Shown: positions 9,707 through 19,483 of the stretch, piece by piece
Position numbering within the stretch: position 1 is the first letter of the stretch
How the letters are laid out: every line of letters begins with the position of its first letter
NCBI GenBank assembly: GCA_028687995.1
Contig: JAQTZA010000004.1
Span: 186,001-250,000 of the forward strand
Length of the DNA: 64,000 nt
Direction of reading: 5' to 3'
From: Bacteroidales bacterium
Lineage (GTDB): Bacteria; Bacteroidota; Bacteroidia; Bacteroidales; UBA7332
Program-made: the position numbers and the translations under genes
Notes under the pieces: generated by a model
Seen by the model: only the letters and a program-made list of their open reading frames with translations
What the model was told of the DNA's origin: nothing
Databases searched by the model: none

Positions 9707-12700
9707 TTATTTATGGTAGCGAGCCATGTATTCGGTCGGTAGAACACCGAATTCTTTTTTGAAGCAGGTACTAAAATATTTTGGATCGTCAAATCCAACC
9801 GCATAAGCCATTTCTGAGACAGAAACTTTCTTTGTTTGCATGATCTGACAGGCATTTTTGAGTCGGATGTTTTTGATAAAATCGGAAGTTGTCATACCGG
9901 TCAAAACTTTGATTTTGCGGTATAAGGTGGATTTTGTCACGTTCATTTCTGCCACAAAGTCTTCGAACGTAAAATCTGCATTATCTAAGTTTTTATCTAC
10001 AATGGAGATCGCTTTTGTCAAGAATTTTTCGTCGATAGAGGAATAAATTGTATTTTCTTGTGATCGAAACTCCTTGATGTATGATTCGCGTTTTTCCAAT
10101 AGATTTTTGATTCTGGAAAGAAGCACATTCAAATTGAAAGGTTTCAAAAGATATTCGTCTGCACCTGATTCGTAACCCAAAATACGATCTTCTTCTCCAC
10201 TTTTAGCGGTTAAGAGCAACATTGGAATGTGAGAAAGATTGACGTCTGATTTCACCCGTTCGCAAAGAGTGAATCCATCCATAATAGGCATCATTACATC
10301 GCTCACAATGACGTTCACTAAGTTTTTGTGTAGCACCTCAAGCGCCTGTTCGCCATTTTCAGCCACTAAAACGTTGTAAATTTTCGATAGAACTTCTTTC
10401 ATCATCAGATTGAGTTCAATACTGTCTTCTACAATCAATAAGGTATATTCATGCGTAAAATCTTGATTAGTTGGAATTTCGTCACTTGTTTCTTCAACTA
10501 TTTCAACTTCATCGATTTCGGATGATAGATATTCTTTCTCATCAATCGGAAAACGCACAATAAATTCGGTGCCTTTACCAATTTCACTGATCAGATTAAT
10601 CGTTCCGTGGTGCAATTCGACCAATTCTTTTGTGAGAGACATCCCAATACCCGTACCAGTTGTGTTGAATTTTCGATAATCTCCATCAAAGTAACGGTTG
10701 AAAATTGTCTGCTGTTTCTCTTTTGCAATGCCCTGTCCATTATCTTTCACCGAGAGTTTGAGCAACCGTTTTTCATTGATTACCTCTTCTGATAAAACAA
10801 CCTGTACATATCCATTTGGGCGGTTGTATTTGAAAGCATTCGAGAGCAAATTATAGATAATTTTATCGATTTTGTCGCTATCGAAATAGCCAAAAATTTC
10901 CTTTTTCATTGGCAAAAATGAAAAGTGAATTTGGCGTTCGTGAATAAGCGGTTTAAAGTTGTTTTGACAAATATTTTCGATAAATGAGACCATGTCGCCG
11001 TATGAAACCATTAGTTTAAGATTGCCCGATTCTGCCTTTTTGAATTCCAGAACCTGACGAATCAAGCGAGTCAAGCGGTTAATATTACCACGGACTATGC
11101 GCACGCCTTCCTCTTCATTTTGTCCTGATTTCGAAACCAAATCCTCCACGCCACACGATATGATGGAAAGTGGCGTGAGTAGTTCGTGTGAAATGTTGGT
11201 GAAAAAATTGAGTTTTAATTGATTGAGTTCTTCAGATTTCTCTTTTTCTTGCAGTGTGAGCTGTTGAATTGCTTTGATTCTTGCATTTTTACTGACCAAA
11301 TAGAGAATGATGCCAAAAATGATGGATAAAATTATAAAGTAAATAATATATGCCAACGTAGTATCAAAGATTGAAGGTTCAACGGTTATATCAATATAGG
11401 TTGGAGTTACGTTCCACTCTCCGTTTTCGTTTGAGGATATGACCTGAAAGGTATAATTTCCTTTTTCCAAGTTGTTGTAAGAAGCGAAATTCCGATTGGC
11501 ATCCACATATTGCCACTCTTTGTCAACACCAATCATCTGATAAGCGTATCTGTTTTGCCCCGGATTATTGAAACACATCGCCGAGAACTCGATGCTTAGG
11601 CTATTATCGGAATGCAACAGTTTTATAGCCATTCTGCCCTCTGTTTGCGAAATTAATCGTTCGTTTTTGGTGCCAAAAATAGATCGATTTGCAATCTTAA
11701 TGTCTGTAATTGTAGTTCGTGAACCCATCGACTTTTCGAAAGTTTGTTTGGGATCAATCGTCACATATCCTTTGTGTCCGCCGATTATTAGCTCACCTCG
11801 GTTTCCTTTGGCAAAAGCACCAATGATAAATCCATTATCGAAAAGACCGTCCGACGAAGAGAGTGTTGTTTGTGAAAGAAGCTTGCCAGATCGATCGAGA
11901 ATTAATTTTACAACGCCATTTTTACCACAAATCCATAAATCATTTTTATTGGATTGACTAATGTTGAAGACTTCGTCGTACGGAATATTGAACTCTTTGT
12001 TGAGCGATTCAAATTTATTTAGAGTTGGATTGTATCGATTTAATCCTCCGGCATTGGTTCCTGCCCAAATGTGACCGAGCGAATCACAGAATATTGAAAT
12101 TATATTATTATTGTTGATTTTTCCATTTTCGACGTTGTAATCTTCGAAAAGATATTCGTTGTTTTTTCGCGACACTTTGATGACGCCTGATTGCAAAGAG
12201 CCAAACCAATAGTTCCCATTACGGTCTTCAGCAAATGTCTGTATTGGACTCTCAATCGATTCGTTTCCTCTGCTGCTCAACGAAATAGTGTCGTTTGCGT
12301 TTGTGTAGATATTTACACCTTTGGAGGAGGTGATAATCAGATTTGTCTCACGATCGGTAAAGCAGCGGATATTGTTGTTGCTTTCTATTCGGGCACCCGT
12401 CTTTTTTACGAAATGCTGCACACTAATTGGCTTTTGATTCTTATCAAGGTGAACTACGAAATAACCTCCATAACGAGTTCCGATCAGGATTTCATTTTTA
12501 TGGGGAATAGGACAAATTGATGTCGCAGTATTGATAAAACGTAAAGATTCCATTCCAGGATAGGTCTGTACTCTTCGATAGATTTTCGTTTCGGGATTGT
12601 ATTCCACTATTCCATTTGTGAAAATACCCATCCAAATTCGTCCATCTTTAAATTGATAAATCGAATAAATAGCTTTTCTGGTAATTACATCTGTGTTTTC

Positions 12701-13768
12701 TAGTTCGTTAGCTTCTACTTTTGCTCGATTTTGATTGATTTTGATTAAGCCTTTTCCATAAGCTCCAATCCACAAAAGTCCTGATTTATCAAAAAGTAAT
12801 GTATTTATTTCAGTATTTGAAAGCAGATCATTTTGATTAGAAAAGTCATAATGTTTGAATGAATTCGGATTGTTTTTATCCGTCAGAGAAGAAATACCTG
12901 AGCGTGTTGCTGCCCAAATATGCTTGTTTTTTGGGTTCTGGGTGATTTCGTACACAATATTGTGTGGTAAAGAATTGGGCTCTTCTCGCACGTGTCTGAA
13001 GTTTTGATACTCAACACTGCTTGGCGAATTCTCGTTGATTAGTTTGAAAATACCATGCTCTCTGCAAGTCATCCAGATAGTGCCGTTTTCATCCTCCATC
13101 AGTGATTGAACAGCATTTATTTTGTCTGGTCTTGGGTAGCGAATGAAAGTTTGTTTGATTTTGTCAAATCGATAAAGCCCTTGTCCCCAAATGGTGAGCC
13201 ACATTCTGTTTTTGCTATCTAATAGAATGTCCTTGGTTTCACCATTGTTGTGTTGATCTGCGTTAATTTGATAGGGGAAAATACGAACAGAATCTCTCTT
13301 GATGAAATATTTTATGAGACTTTTATTCGTTCCAATCCAAAGGATGTTATTTTTATCGGGAGCGATTTTGAAAATCTGTTTTTTTTGTAACTCTTTGTTT
13401 CCTATTTTCTCAATAATACCCGTTTTTTTGTCCATCCGGTTGAGACCACTCATGGTCCCAATCCAAATATTTTGGGCGTCTTCGGCAAGCGATAGTACTT
13501 TGTTGTTGCTCAATCTATCGGGTGAATCAATGCCAGATTTGTAACAGCGAAATTCATTCCCATCGTATCGAATTACTCCATTGTCAGTACCAATCCAAAT
13601 AAAACGTTGATTGTCTTGCAACAAACAGTTTATTTCGTTTGAGGGTAAAGTATTAGAGTTGTCGAAAATCTCTAACTTGTAGTTGTTGTGGGCATTCGCT
13701 TGTGTAGAAATGAGAAATGGCGAAAGGAAGAATATAGGTGTAAGCAAATAAAACCAGAAATGCTTCAT
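9707..13768 (-). CDS. Hybrid two-component system regulator (HTCS1) of PUL 1
   Basis: A 1353-residue one-protein sensor-regulator. A signal peptide is followed by a periplasmic sensor of repeated Reg_prop blades (FIWIGTDNGVIRYDG, IWAGTNAGGLNRYN and others). A Y_Y_Y domain and one membrane helix (about IIYFIILSIIFGIILYLV) come next. The histidine kinase has phospho-acceptor His861 in NISHELLTPLS and an ATPase domain with DNGQGIAKEKQ. The receiver carries Asp1157 (VSDVMMPIMDG), and an AraC-type HTH ends the protein. It would bind a released oligosaccharide and activate the PUL. I start at 13768: the longer frame uses a TTG at 13819 that lies on a TAnnTTTG promoter site. The H-box reads HELLTP rather than the usual HELRTP, a mild change. 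Confidence 0.96.
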   Translation of the reverse strand: MKHFWFYLLTPIFFLSPFLISTQANAHNNYKLEIFDNSNTLPSNEINCLLQDNQRFIWIGTDNGVIRYDGNEFRCYKSGIDSPDRLSNNKVLSLAEDAQNIWIGTMSGLNRMDKKTGIIEKIGNKELQKKQIFKIAPDKNNILWIGTNKSLIKYFIKRDSVRIFPYQINADQHNNGETKDILLDSKNRMWLTIWGQGLYRFDKIKQTFIRYPRPDKINAVQSLMEDENGTIWMTCREHGIFKLINENSPSSVEYQNFRHVREEPNSLPHNIVYEITQNPKNKHIWAATRSGISSLTDKNNPNSFKHYDFSNQNDLLSNTEINTLLFDKSGLLWIGAYGKGLIKINQNRAKVEANELENTDVITRKAIYSIYQFKDGRIWMGIFTNGIVEYNPETKIYRRVQTYPGMESLRFINTATSICPIPHKNEILIGTRYGGYFVVHLDKNQKPISVQHFVKKTGARIESNNNIRCFTDRETNLIITSSKGVNIYTNANDTISLSSRGNESIESPIQTFAEDRNGNYWFGSLQSGVIKVSRKNNEYLFEDYNVENGKINNNNIISIFCDSLGHIWAGTNAGGLNRYNPTLNKFESLNKEFNIPYDEVFNISQSNKNDLWICGKNGVVKLILDRSGKLLSQTTLSSSDGLFDNGFIIGAFAKGNRGELIIGGHKGYVTIDPKQTFEKSMGSRTTITDIKIANRSIFGTKNERLISQTEGRMAIKLLHSDNSLSIEFSAMCFNNPGQNRYAYQMIGVDKEWQYVDANRNFASYNNLEKGNYTFQVISSNENGEWNVTPTYIDITVEPSIFDTTLAYIIYFIILSIIFGIILYLVSKNARIKAIQQLTLQEKEKSEELNQLKLNFFTNISHELLTPLSIISCGVEDLVSKSGQNEEEGVRIVRGNINRLTRLIRQVLEFKKAESGNLKLMVSYGDMVSFIENICQNNFKPLIHERQIHFSFLPMKKEIFGYFDSDKIDKIIYNLLSNAFKYNRPNGYVQVVLSEEVINEKRLLKLSVKDNGQGIAKEKQQTIFNRYFDGDYRKFNTTGTGIGMSLTKELVELHHGTINLISEIGKGTEFIVRFPIDEKEYLSSEIDEVEIVEETSDEIPTNQDFTHEYTLLIVEDSIELNLMMKEVLSKIYNVLVAENGEQALEVLHKNLVNVIVSDVMMPIMDGFTLCERVKSDVNLSHIPMLLLTAKSGEEDRILGYESGADEYLLKPFNLNVLLSRIKNLLEKRESYIKEFRSQENTIYSSIDEKFLTKAISIVDKNLDNADFTFEDFVAEMNVTKSTLYRKIKVLTGMTTSDFIKNIRLKNACQIMQTKKVSVSEMAYAVGFDDPKYFSTCFKKEFGVLPTEYMARYHK

Positions 13769-13808
13769 AGTGTGATCTGTGTTTTCAAGGTTAAGTGCTT
13801 GGGATATA

Positions 13809-13816
13809 CAAATATA
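13809..13816 (-). promoter_or_regulatory. Candidate -7 promoter element of HTCS1
   Basis: Minus-strand TATATTTG matches TAnnTTTG and would give a leader of about 35 nt before the ATG at 13768. It argues against the upstream TTG (13819) being the start codon. Confidence 0.45.
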
Positions 13817-13901
13817 CAAAAAATATCAATTTGAGAACTTTAAATATTTATAGTAAAGAGCCTTACAGTTACATAAATCAACAATAACTTAAAACAAATT
13901 T

Positions 13902-16037
13902 TCATTGTTTGTAGCGCACTTCGTAACGAGTATTGGTTTTTTCTAATCTGATATTGTATTGATCGAGCCCAATTTTTTCGATTAAGCCTTGCTTACACAC
14001 TGGCTTGGTTTTGGAACGAAATTTCAACATACCACCCACGCTACCGCCTGTGGTAATTACTATTTGCTTTGAATCCATTGCCACCGACACGTCGCCATGA
14101 GGAGTTGGCACCACACCTTTCATATTCTTCAATCCGCCGAGGTTTGGTTCTACTATATACTCTTTATATCCTGATGCAATTGGGTAAACGCCTAAAAAAT
14201 AGCGACCAAAAAGGTAAACTGGATTTGCACCCCAAGCATGACAAAGACTTTTGCCAAACGGGCGGCGATACATTTCGTAATGCTTGTCTGCAGGTAGTTT
14301 TGGGTCGTAAGTTTCCCAAAATGTGGTAGCTCTCAATTTCAACATACCACCCCAATACGATTTAACAAAATCGAGTACTTTGGCTTGCTCTCCCATTTCG
14401 CACAAAGCAGCCAATTCGTAGAACTTCATATACGGAGTGGTAATATCTGGAATTGAATCGTTTAGCAAGACCGATTGTTTGATTTCTGCTTTTCGCTCGT
14501 CATCTACTAGATTGTAGAGAATGGCAAATACATTGGTGTAGCGTGTGACGGCTTGTGAAAGCCTTCCGTTCAATCGATTATGCAAAAAAGCCTTTTTGTC
14601 TGGTGACCAGAATGTGGAATCAAATTGCTTCAAATTGCAAACATAGAGCTCTTGCATGCGCCGAGCCATTGGTTCATCACCTGCCAGAGTTGCGCTGTTT
14701 TTCATGGCCATCAGACTTTTGATAAAAAGTAACTGAATAAACGAAATTTCACCTTTCTTATCGATTGGTGCCCAGTCCACGAAAGTCCAATCACCCTCTT
14801 TGCCTTGTGCCATTCCGTTTTTATTGAGACGATTGAGACAAAACTCCATGGTTTCTTTCATTCGAGGATAAATCTGTTTTACAAAAGTGGTATCGCCCGT
14901 ATATTGGTACTGATAATCAACGCCTATCATCCAGTAGAACGAGTAATCGACAATCGTATTCACATCTTTGTTTACAGGCGAATGTCCTCGCAATCCCCAA
15001 AGTGTACGCTTGTTGACATCTTCATCGAAGAAGGTATAGAAGTTCATCATATAACTTTGCAATGCATCGCCACTCCACACCCACCGATCTCGCTTTATGC
15101 CGTCGATATGGCATTCGCGTGTGGTGAGATGCAGTGTATAAAGTGCTGTCTGATAAATCTGATTGATGGTGTCGTCGGAACAACTGAAACTTCCGCGATA
15201 TGTGACAGGTAAAAACTCATACAGCAGCGAAAAATCGTTATATAGTGCAGTTCCAGATTTGACTATTTTGACAAACCGAAATGCTTTTGTGGCTAACGTA
15301 TCGTTTCTGACAGACAAATGATTCACGTCCAATTCATCCCAAGTTTCGGCAAGTTTTCCAGCCATTGCTTCGTCTTTGCTTTCACCATAACAAAGCAGAA
15401 TTTTGCCATTCCCATTTACGCCTTTAAGCAAAGGATAACCAAAGCTGTTTTTGCCAAAATCGTAAAGTCGATAATCAACTGTTTCTTCGATCAGTTTGCA
15501 TTCTTGCGGTACAGTCTTCAACCGAAATGATGATGGCGGTTGCGTAGGCGAAGAAGAGTTGTATTCGGATGCCTCTACGTGGTCGTCGTTAAATGAACTC
15601 GCACTCCACGAACTATTCGATGGATAACTCTCACTTTCGAACAGGATTGATGGCACAGTTTGATAATTTTCAACAAAGACGCTCAATTTGTAATTTCCAG
15701 CCGGAAGAGTAAAGCTTTTGGGATTGTATTCATACATAATTGCATTGTTCAACCCTCGAATAAAATATTTCCCATCGACTGCAATTGATGCTTTCTCGGG
15801 CTTCATCAACGAAATACGTTTCGAAAAAACCACCGTCCCATAGGCCGGATCAACACGCCACATGGGAGGATAGGGTTGGTTACGCTCTGTTCGTCGGAGC
15901 GCGATGTTTTTTGTGAGCCAAATCTCGAAATCTCCTGGATAATAGATCCATTTGGCCAACGAAGTGCCCAACATTGGAAGAATGTCGAAGGAAAAGCTGA
16001 GTAGCAGGGCAAGAAAAAAAATACGAAGTCGGTTCAT
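13902..16037 (-). CDS. GH78-type alpha-L-rhamnosidase, secreted
   Basis: A 711-residue protein with an N-terminal hydrophobic signal (IFFLALLLSFSF). An N-terminal beta-sandwich (about 60-275, with YDFGKNSFGYP) precedes the (alpha/alpha)6 catalytic barrel from about residue 285. The hallmark segment ECHIDGIKRDRWVWSGD (308-324) corresponds to the GH78 motif around CPQRDERLGWTGD. A C-terminal beta-domain has the usual FKEYIVEPNLGG-like and TPHGDVSV strands. GH78 enzymes remove terminal alpha-L-rhamnose. In this variant the residue after the conserved Asp is Arg, not Glu, and the loop is one residue shorter, so the catalytic acid may differ from characterised members. It lies between a T9SS protein gene (114 bases upstream) and HTCS1. 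The family is secure, the exact substrate is not. Confidence 0.85.
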   Translation of the reverse strand: MNRLRIFFLALLLSFSFDILPMLGTSLAKWIYYPGDFEIWLTKNIALRRTERNQPYPPMWRVDPAYGTVVFSKRISLMKPEKASIAVDGKYFIRGLNNAIMYEYNPKSFTLPAGNYKLSVFVENYQTVPSILFESESYPSNSSWSASSFNDDHVEASEYNSSSPTQPPSSFRLKTVPQECKLIEETVDYRLYDFGKNSFGYPLLKGVNGNGKILLCYGESKDEAMAGKLAETWDELDVNHLSVRNDTLATKAFRFVKIVKSGTALYNDFSLLYEFLPVTYRGSFSCSDDTINQIYQTALYTLHLTTRECHIDGIKRDRWVWSGDALQSYMMNFYTFFDEDVNKRTLWGLRGHSPVNKDVNTIVDYSFYWMIGVDYQYQYTGDTTFVKQIYPRMKETMEFCLNRLNKNGMAQGKEGDWTFVDWAPIDKKGEISFIQLLFIKSLMAMKNSATLAGDEPMARRMQELYVCNLKQFDSTFWSPDKKAFLHNRLNGRLSQAVTRYTNVFAILYNLVDDERKAEIKQSVLLNDSIPDITTPYMKFYELAALCEMGEQAKVLDFVKSYWGGMLKLRATTFWETYDPKLPADKHYEMYRRPFGKSLCHAWGANPVYLFGRYFLGVYPIASGYKEYIVEPNLGGLKNMKGVVPTPHGDVSVAMDSKQIVITTGGSVGGMLKFRSKTKPVCKQGLIEKIGLDQYNIRLEKTNTRYEVRYKQ

Positions 16038-16151
16038 ACGTTACTGATTTCAGCTTAGAAATTCGTGTAGGAATTAGCTTAGATAAATCTTTGAATGTAA
16101 ACTTTGAAAAAGGGAGTTTAGTCGATTTGAGCAAATTTTAAGATTACCCGA

Positions 16152-16922
16152 CTACAAGATTGTGATTTTCTTCACAAAGACGGAATTAGTGTTTTTTATT
16201 CTCACAATATACAGTCCTTTGGGCAGGTCTATAGATTTTGAGCCAATGATAGCGGATTCTTTTGTCAGTTGACCATTGATATTGAAAATTGTCAATTCTC
16301 CAGCTACGTCTGTGTGTATAGTAATACCTGAGCTCGTTACAGTATATTTTACATTAAGAGTATTGCTAGTCGTAATTCCGGTTGGTTGATAAGGAATAAA
16401 CTTGATAACATAATCAGCGGTTGCCGGATAAGCAGCTGGTGTTGTTGTCAACGATAAATTTGAATTGGTGATATTCCAAAATTTCGCACTGTAAGTTGTC
16501 GTTGCATCAGCCACGCCTGCGGCCACTTTAACGGCATAAATGTCACCAATCCGATAAAAAGTGTGTGCATGAAATTTTCCGTCAGCAACCGGAATACCAC
16601 CCGATGCGGTAAGCTTTAGCACACCTTGCGTGTTGATAGGGATTCCTTCGTTTTTCGATTTAATGAAATATTTGTCGGTAGCATTTCCACTGGCGCCTTT
16701 CGTGACATTCCATACCTGTATATCAGAGGCTGGTGAAATAAGCGGTGCAAAAGTCAGTGTTGTGCCGGTCAGTGTGGCAAGACCACCTGTCAAATAGAGA
16801 GAATCGGAGGTGGTTGCAGTCGATATTTGATATTGACCGCTTGTTACATCTGTGTTGGCAGTTTGTGCATGTGTAAAATTTATGATACAGAATGTAAGAA
16901 GAGCAAATATGGTTTTTTTCAT
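16152..16922 (-). CDS. Secreted T9SS protein of unknown function, DGDY family copy 1
   Basis: A 256-residue protein that I do not recognise. After a signal peptide ending THAQ there is a domain of about 150 residues rich in Thr and aromatic residues (SGQYQISTATTSDSLYLTGG, IQVWNVTKG, TDKYFIKSKNEGIPINTQG). A C-terminal sorting tail ends in GLYIVRIKNTNSVFVKKITIL, typical of T9SS cargo. It is clearly paralogous to the protein at 18648-19427. Repeated Trp/Tyr strands flanked by Gly could be a beta-trefoil (ricin-like) binding fold, but that is only a guess. The start at 16922 gives a clean signal; the longer frame begins at TTG 16979. It sits between a sulfatase and GH78 genes, so a role in binding or displaying PUL 1 substrate is plausible. 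Confidence 0.8.
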   Translation of the reverse strand: MKKTIFALLTFCIINFTHAQTANTDVTSGQYQISTATTSDSLYLTGGLATLTGTTLTFAPLISPASDIQVWNVTKGASGNATDKYFIKSKNEGIPINTQGVLKLTASGGIPVADGKFHAHTFYRIGDIYAVKVAAGVADATTTYSAKFWNITNSNLSLTTTPAAYPATADYVIKFIPYQPTGITTSNTLNVKYTVTSSGITIHTDVAGELTIFNINGQLTKESAIIGSKSIDLPKGLYIVRIKNTNSVFVKKITIL

Positions 16923-17045
16923 AGAAAAGTTTGTGTTAATATTAAACTGAACATTTGAATCTATAAATATCTGCCTCAATGATGATGCAATTTACATACA
17001 AAAATCGAAACATAGCCTTTGAAATCAATCATTTATATTTTGTAT

Positions 17046-18551
17046 CTAGTTTTTGCTTTCATTCATCAGATTGTCTTCGTCGTCATACTCTTTTTTCAAA
17101 TTTATGAGTTCAGATTTCAGATTCTTTATAATCGTTTTATATCGCGGGTTTTTGTACAAGTTATTCATTTCAAGCGGATCTTTGTGTAAATCGTACAATT
17201 CCCAAGATGTGGAAGCGTATTCATCGCCAGAGCCACTCATTCGCAACGGTTTATTATAAAAAAAGATAAGTTTGTATCGTTGGGTACGTATTCCGTAATG
17301 TCCAGGTACATGATGCTCCTCATCGTTGTGCATCCAATATCGATAATAGATGGCATTTCTCCAGTTTTTAACCTCTTTGCCCGAAAATAATGAGCGAAAA
17401 CTTTTGCCTTGCATCTTCGGGTCTGGTTTGATTCCTGCAAGATCCAACAAAGTTGGCGCAAAATCGAGATTGAGCACCATGTTTTTTTTGTTTACGGTAT
17501 GCGGTTTTATCTCCTTTGGATAACGAATTAATAGAGGAGAATGTAATGACTCTTCGAACATAAACCGTTTATCAAACCAACCGTGTTCTCCTAGGTAAAA
17601 CCCCTGATCGGAGGTGTAAATTACGATGGTATTTTCGGATAATCCCGATTGATCCAAATAATCCAACAATCTTCCGACATTTTCGTCAACACCCGCAACG
17701 CAACGCAAATATTCTTTCATGTAGATTTGATAAGCCCATTTCCGTTGCTCGTCTCTGGTTAATCCTTCGGGAATTGGAGTCTTGAGATCTGATGGTTTTA
17801 AATTTTCCAATCCCATTCTTAAATGTGTTACGTAGTCACCTTTCCCTTTGTAGGTATCAAGCATATTGCTTGGCTCTGGAATCTTCACATCCTTCAATAA
17901 ATCTTTGAATCGCTCATCAAATTGCCAAGGACGATGCGGTGCTTTGAACTGACACATCAACATAAAGGGTTTGTTTTTGCCTAGCCCTTTCATCCAATCT
18001 ATGGATTGTGAAGCAATAATGTCGTCGCAATAACCATTGATTACTAACTTTTTAGCAAATTCAAATTTTGTTCCCACTTTGTCACCCATCTGATAAAAAT
18101 CAGGATTTTGATAAACACCTTGAGCGGGGAAAATCGAATAGTAATCGAAACCCTGCGGCTCGCTACCTAAATGCCATTTGCCGATTATAGCCGTTTGGTA
18201 GCCGTTTGCCTGCACAATTTTAGCGATGTTGTTTTGATGAGGATCCAATCTGTCTTTCAGGGTATATACACCATTTTTATGAGAATATTTGCCTGTCAGA
18301 ATCACCGCACGACTGGGTGTGCTGATTGAATTGGTGCAAAAGGCATTTTCAAAACGGATACCTTCATTCCCAATTCTGTCGATATTCGGCGTGGGAAGTA
18401 TGTCCTTCAATTTCCCTCCGTAACAACTGATGGCTTCAGATGAGTGATCGTCACTCATGATGTATAAAATGTTAGGCGCCTTTTGAGCTACTAATTGAAA
18501 AACATTTAGCAACCCAATAGAAATGGATGTTACAGAACTCAATACCTTCAT
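17046..18551 (-). CDS. S1-family sulfatase, serine type, secreted
   Basis: A 501-residue sulfatase with a weak N-terminal signal and the start PNILYIMSDDH carrying the calcium-binding Asp pair. The active-site motif is S77-T-P-S-R inside STPSRAVILTG, so the residue converted to formylglycine is Ser. By family knowledge, Ser-type sites are matured by a radical-SAM anSME in the cytoplasm before export. Further conserved sites are IIGKWHLG, APHRPW and TSDQGFYLGEHGWFDKR. The last resembles iduronate-2-sulfatase-like members, but the sugar and linkage cannot be assigned. It removes sulfate from PUL 1 substrate or its fragments. Its neighbours on both sides are the two paralogous T9SS proteins, which suggests that this trio moved or duplicated together. 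Confidence 0.93.
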   Translation of the reverse strand: MKVLSSVTSISIGLLNVFQLVAQKAPNILYIMSDDHSSEAISCYGGKLKDILPTPNIDRIGNEGIRFENAFCTNSISTPSRAVILTGKYSHKNGVYTLKDRLDPHQNNIAKIVQANGYQTAIIGKWHLGSEPQGFDYYSIFPAQGVYQNPDFYQMGDKVGTKFEFAKKLVINGYCDDIIASQSIDWMKGLGKNKPFMLMCQFKAPHRPWQFDERFKDLLKDVKIPEPSNMLDTYKGKGDYVTHLRMGLENLKPSDLKTPIPEGLTRDEQRKWAYQIYMKEYLRCVAGVDENVGRLLDYLDQSGLSENTIVIYTSDQGFYLGEHGWFDKRFMFEESLHSPLLIRYPKEIKPHTVNKKNMVLNLDFAPTLLDLAGIKPDPKMQGKSFRSLFSGKEVKNWRNAIYYRYWMHNDEEHHVPGHYGIRTQRYKLIFFYNKPLRMSGSGDEYASTSWELYDLHKDPLEMNNLYKNPRYKTIIKNLKSELINLKKEYDDEDNLMNESKN

Positions 18552-18647
18552 CTTTTTACTTTGTGCTTATTGAACGGAATTTTCATTTGAAATAATGAAA
18601 GTGAAATCAGATTGTTGTAGCTACACTGAAAAATATTAGTAATTTGA

Positions 18648-19427
18648 TTACAAAATAATCACTTTTTGAGTCGAAGTTCCGCAATTACTCTTGATTCTGA
18701 CAAGGTAGATTCCTTTTGTGAGTGAAATGTTATCATTCCCACGTATAGATATCTGTTTTACAGATTTTCCTACAGAATTGTAGACTGAAACTACGCTTGA
18801 TTCATTGGATATAATTTGAATGCCTGAAGCAGTTACAGCGATTCTCTTATTGTTTTCGTTAGTTGCATTTATTCCAGTCCATTGATCTTGTGGAATAAAT
18901 TTCACGATATAATCTGCGGCTACTGGCACAGCTGCAGTAGTAGTGGTCACACCCAATGTTGATCCGTTTAACAACCAGAATTTTGCAGTATAAGTTGTGG
19001 TGGCATCAATAACACCAGCTGCAACTTTTATAGCATAGGTGTCCCCATTCATATAAATCGTATTAGCATGGAATTTTCCATCTGCAGTTGGTTTCGCTCC
19101 GGCAGCAGTTAGTTTCAAAGTGCCCTGAGCATTGATTGGAATAACTTCGTTTTTCGATTTAATGAAATATTTGTCAGTTCCATTTCCTGTTGTTCCTTTG
19201 GTTAGTGTCCATATTTGAGTATCAGAATTTGGAGTAATCAATGCCGAGAATGTAGGTGCCAGCCCAGCAATCGTAGCAGTTCCACCAGTCAGATATAGTG
19301 GAGAACTATCCAATGTGGCAATACGATAATCGCCATCCGCTAAACCTGTGTAGGCCGTTTGAGCAATTGCAGGTAGTGTCATAAATAAACACGTCAATAA
19401 CGTAAATAGGTAGAATTTCGTTTTCAT
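18648..19427 (-). CDS. Secreted T9SS protein of unknown function, DGDY family copy 2
   Basis: A 259-residue protein with signal peptide FTLLTCLFMTLPAIAQ and the mature start TAYTGLADGDYRIATL. A domain of about 150 residues is shared with the protein at 16152-16922, with nearly the same stretches KYFIKSKNEVIPINAQG, ADGKFHANTIY and KVAAGVIDATTTYTAKFW. The T9SS tail ends GIYLVRIKSNCGTSTQKVIIL. The first mature residues resemble those of the GH128 protein two genes upstream (AYTSLPDGDYII), so the family leader is shared within the operon. No catalytic motif is visible; a carbohydrate-binding or surface-display role is inference. Confidence 0.8.
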   Translation of the reverse strand: MKTKFYLFTLLTCLFMTLPAIAQTAYTGLADGDYRIATLDSSPLYLTGGTATIAGLAPTFSALITPNSDTQIWTLTKGTTGNGTDKYFIKSKNEVIPINAQGTLKLTAAGAKPTADGKFHANTIYMNGDTYAIKVAAGVIDATTTYTAKFWLLNGSTLGVTTTTAAVPVAADYIVKFIPQDQWTGINATNENNKRIAVTASGIQIISNESSVVSVYNSVGKSVKQISIRGNDNISLTKGIYLVRIKSNCGTSTQKVIIL

Positions 19428-19483
19428 AATGATTAGTTTTAGATGGTTAGTTATTTTTTAATTATTTGATTCTAAATGTCGAT

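Noticed and set aside
11568-11957. Plus-strand open frame of 129 codons
   Set aside because: It is antisense to the conserved HTCS1 sensor region and encodes no recognisable protein.
13769-13819. Seventeen-residue N-terminal extension of HTCS1 from TTG
   Set aside because: It overlaps a TAnnTTTG promoter site and lacks signal-peptide character; the ATG at 13768 opens a clean signal.
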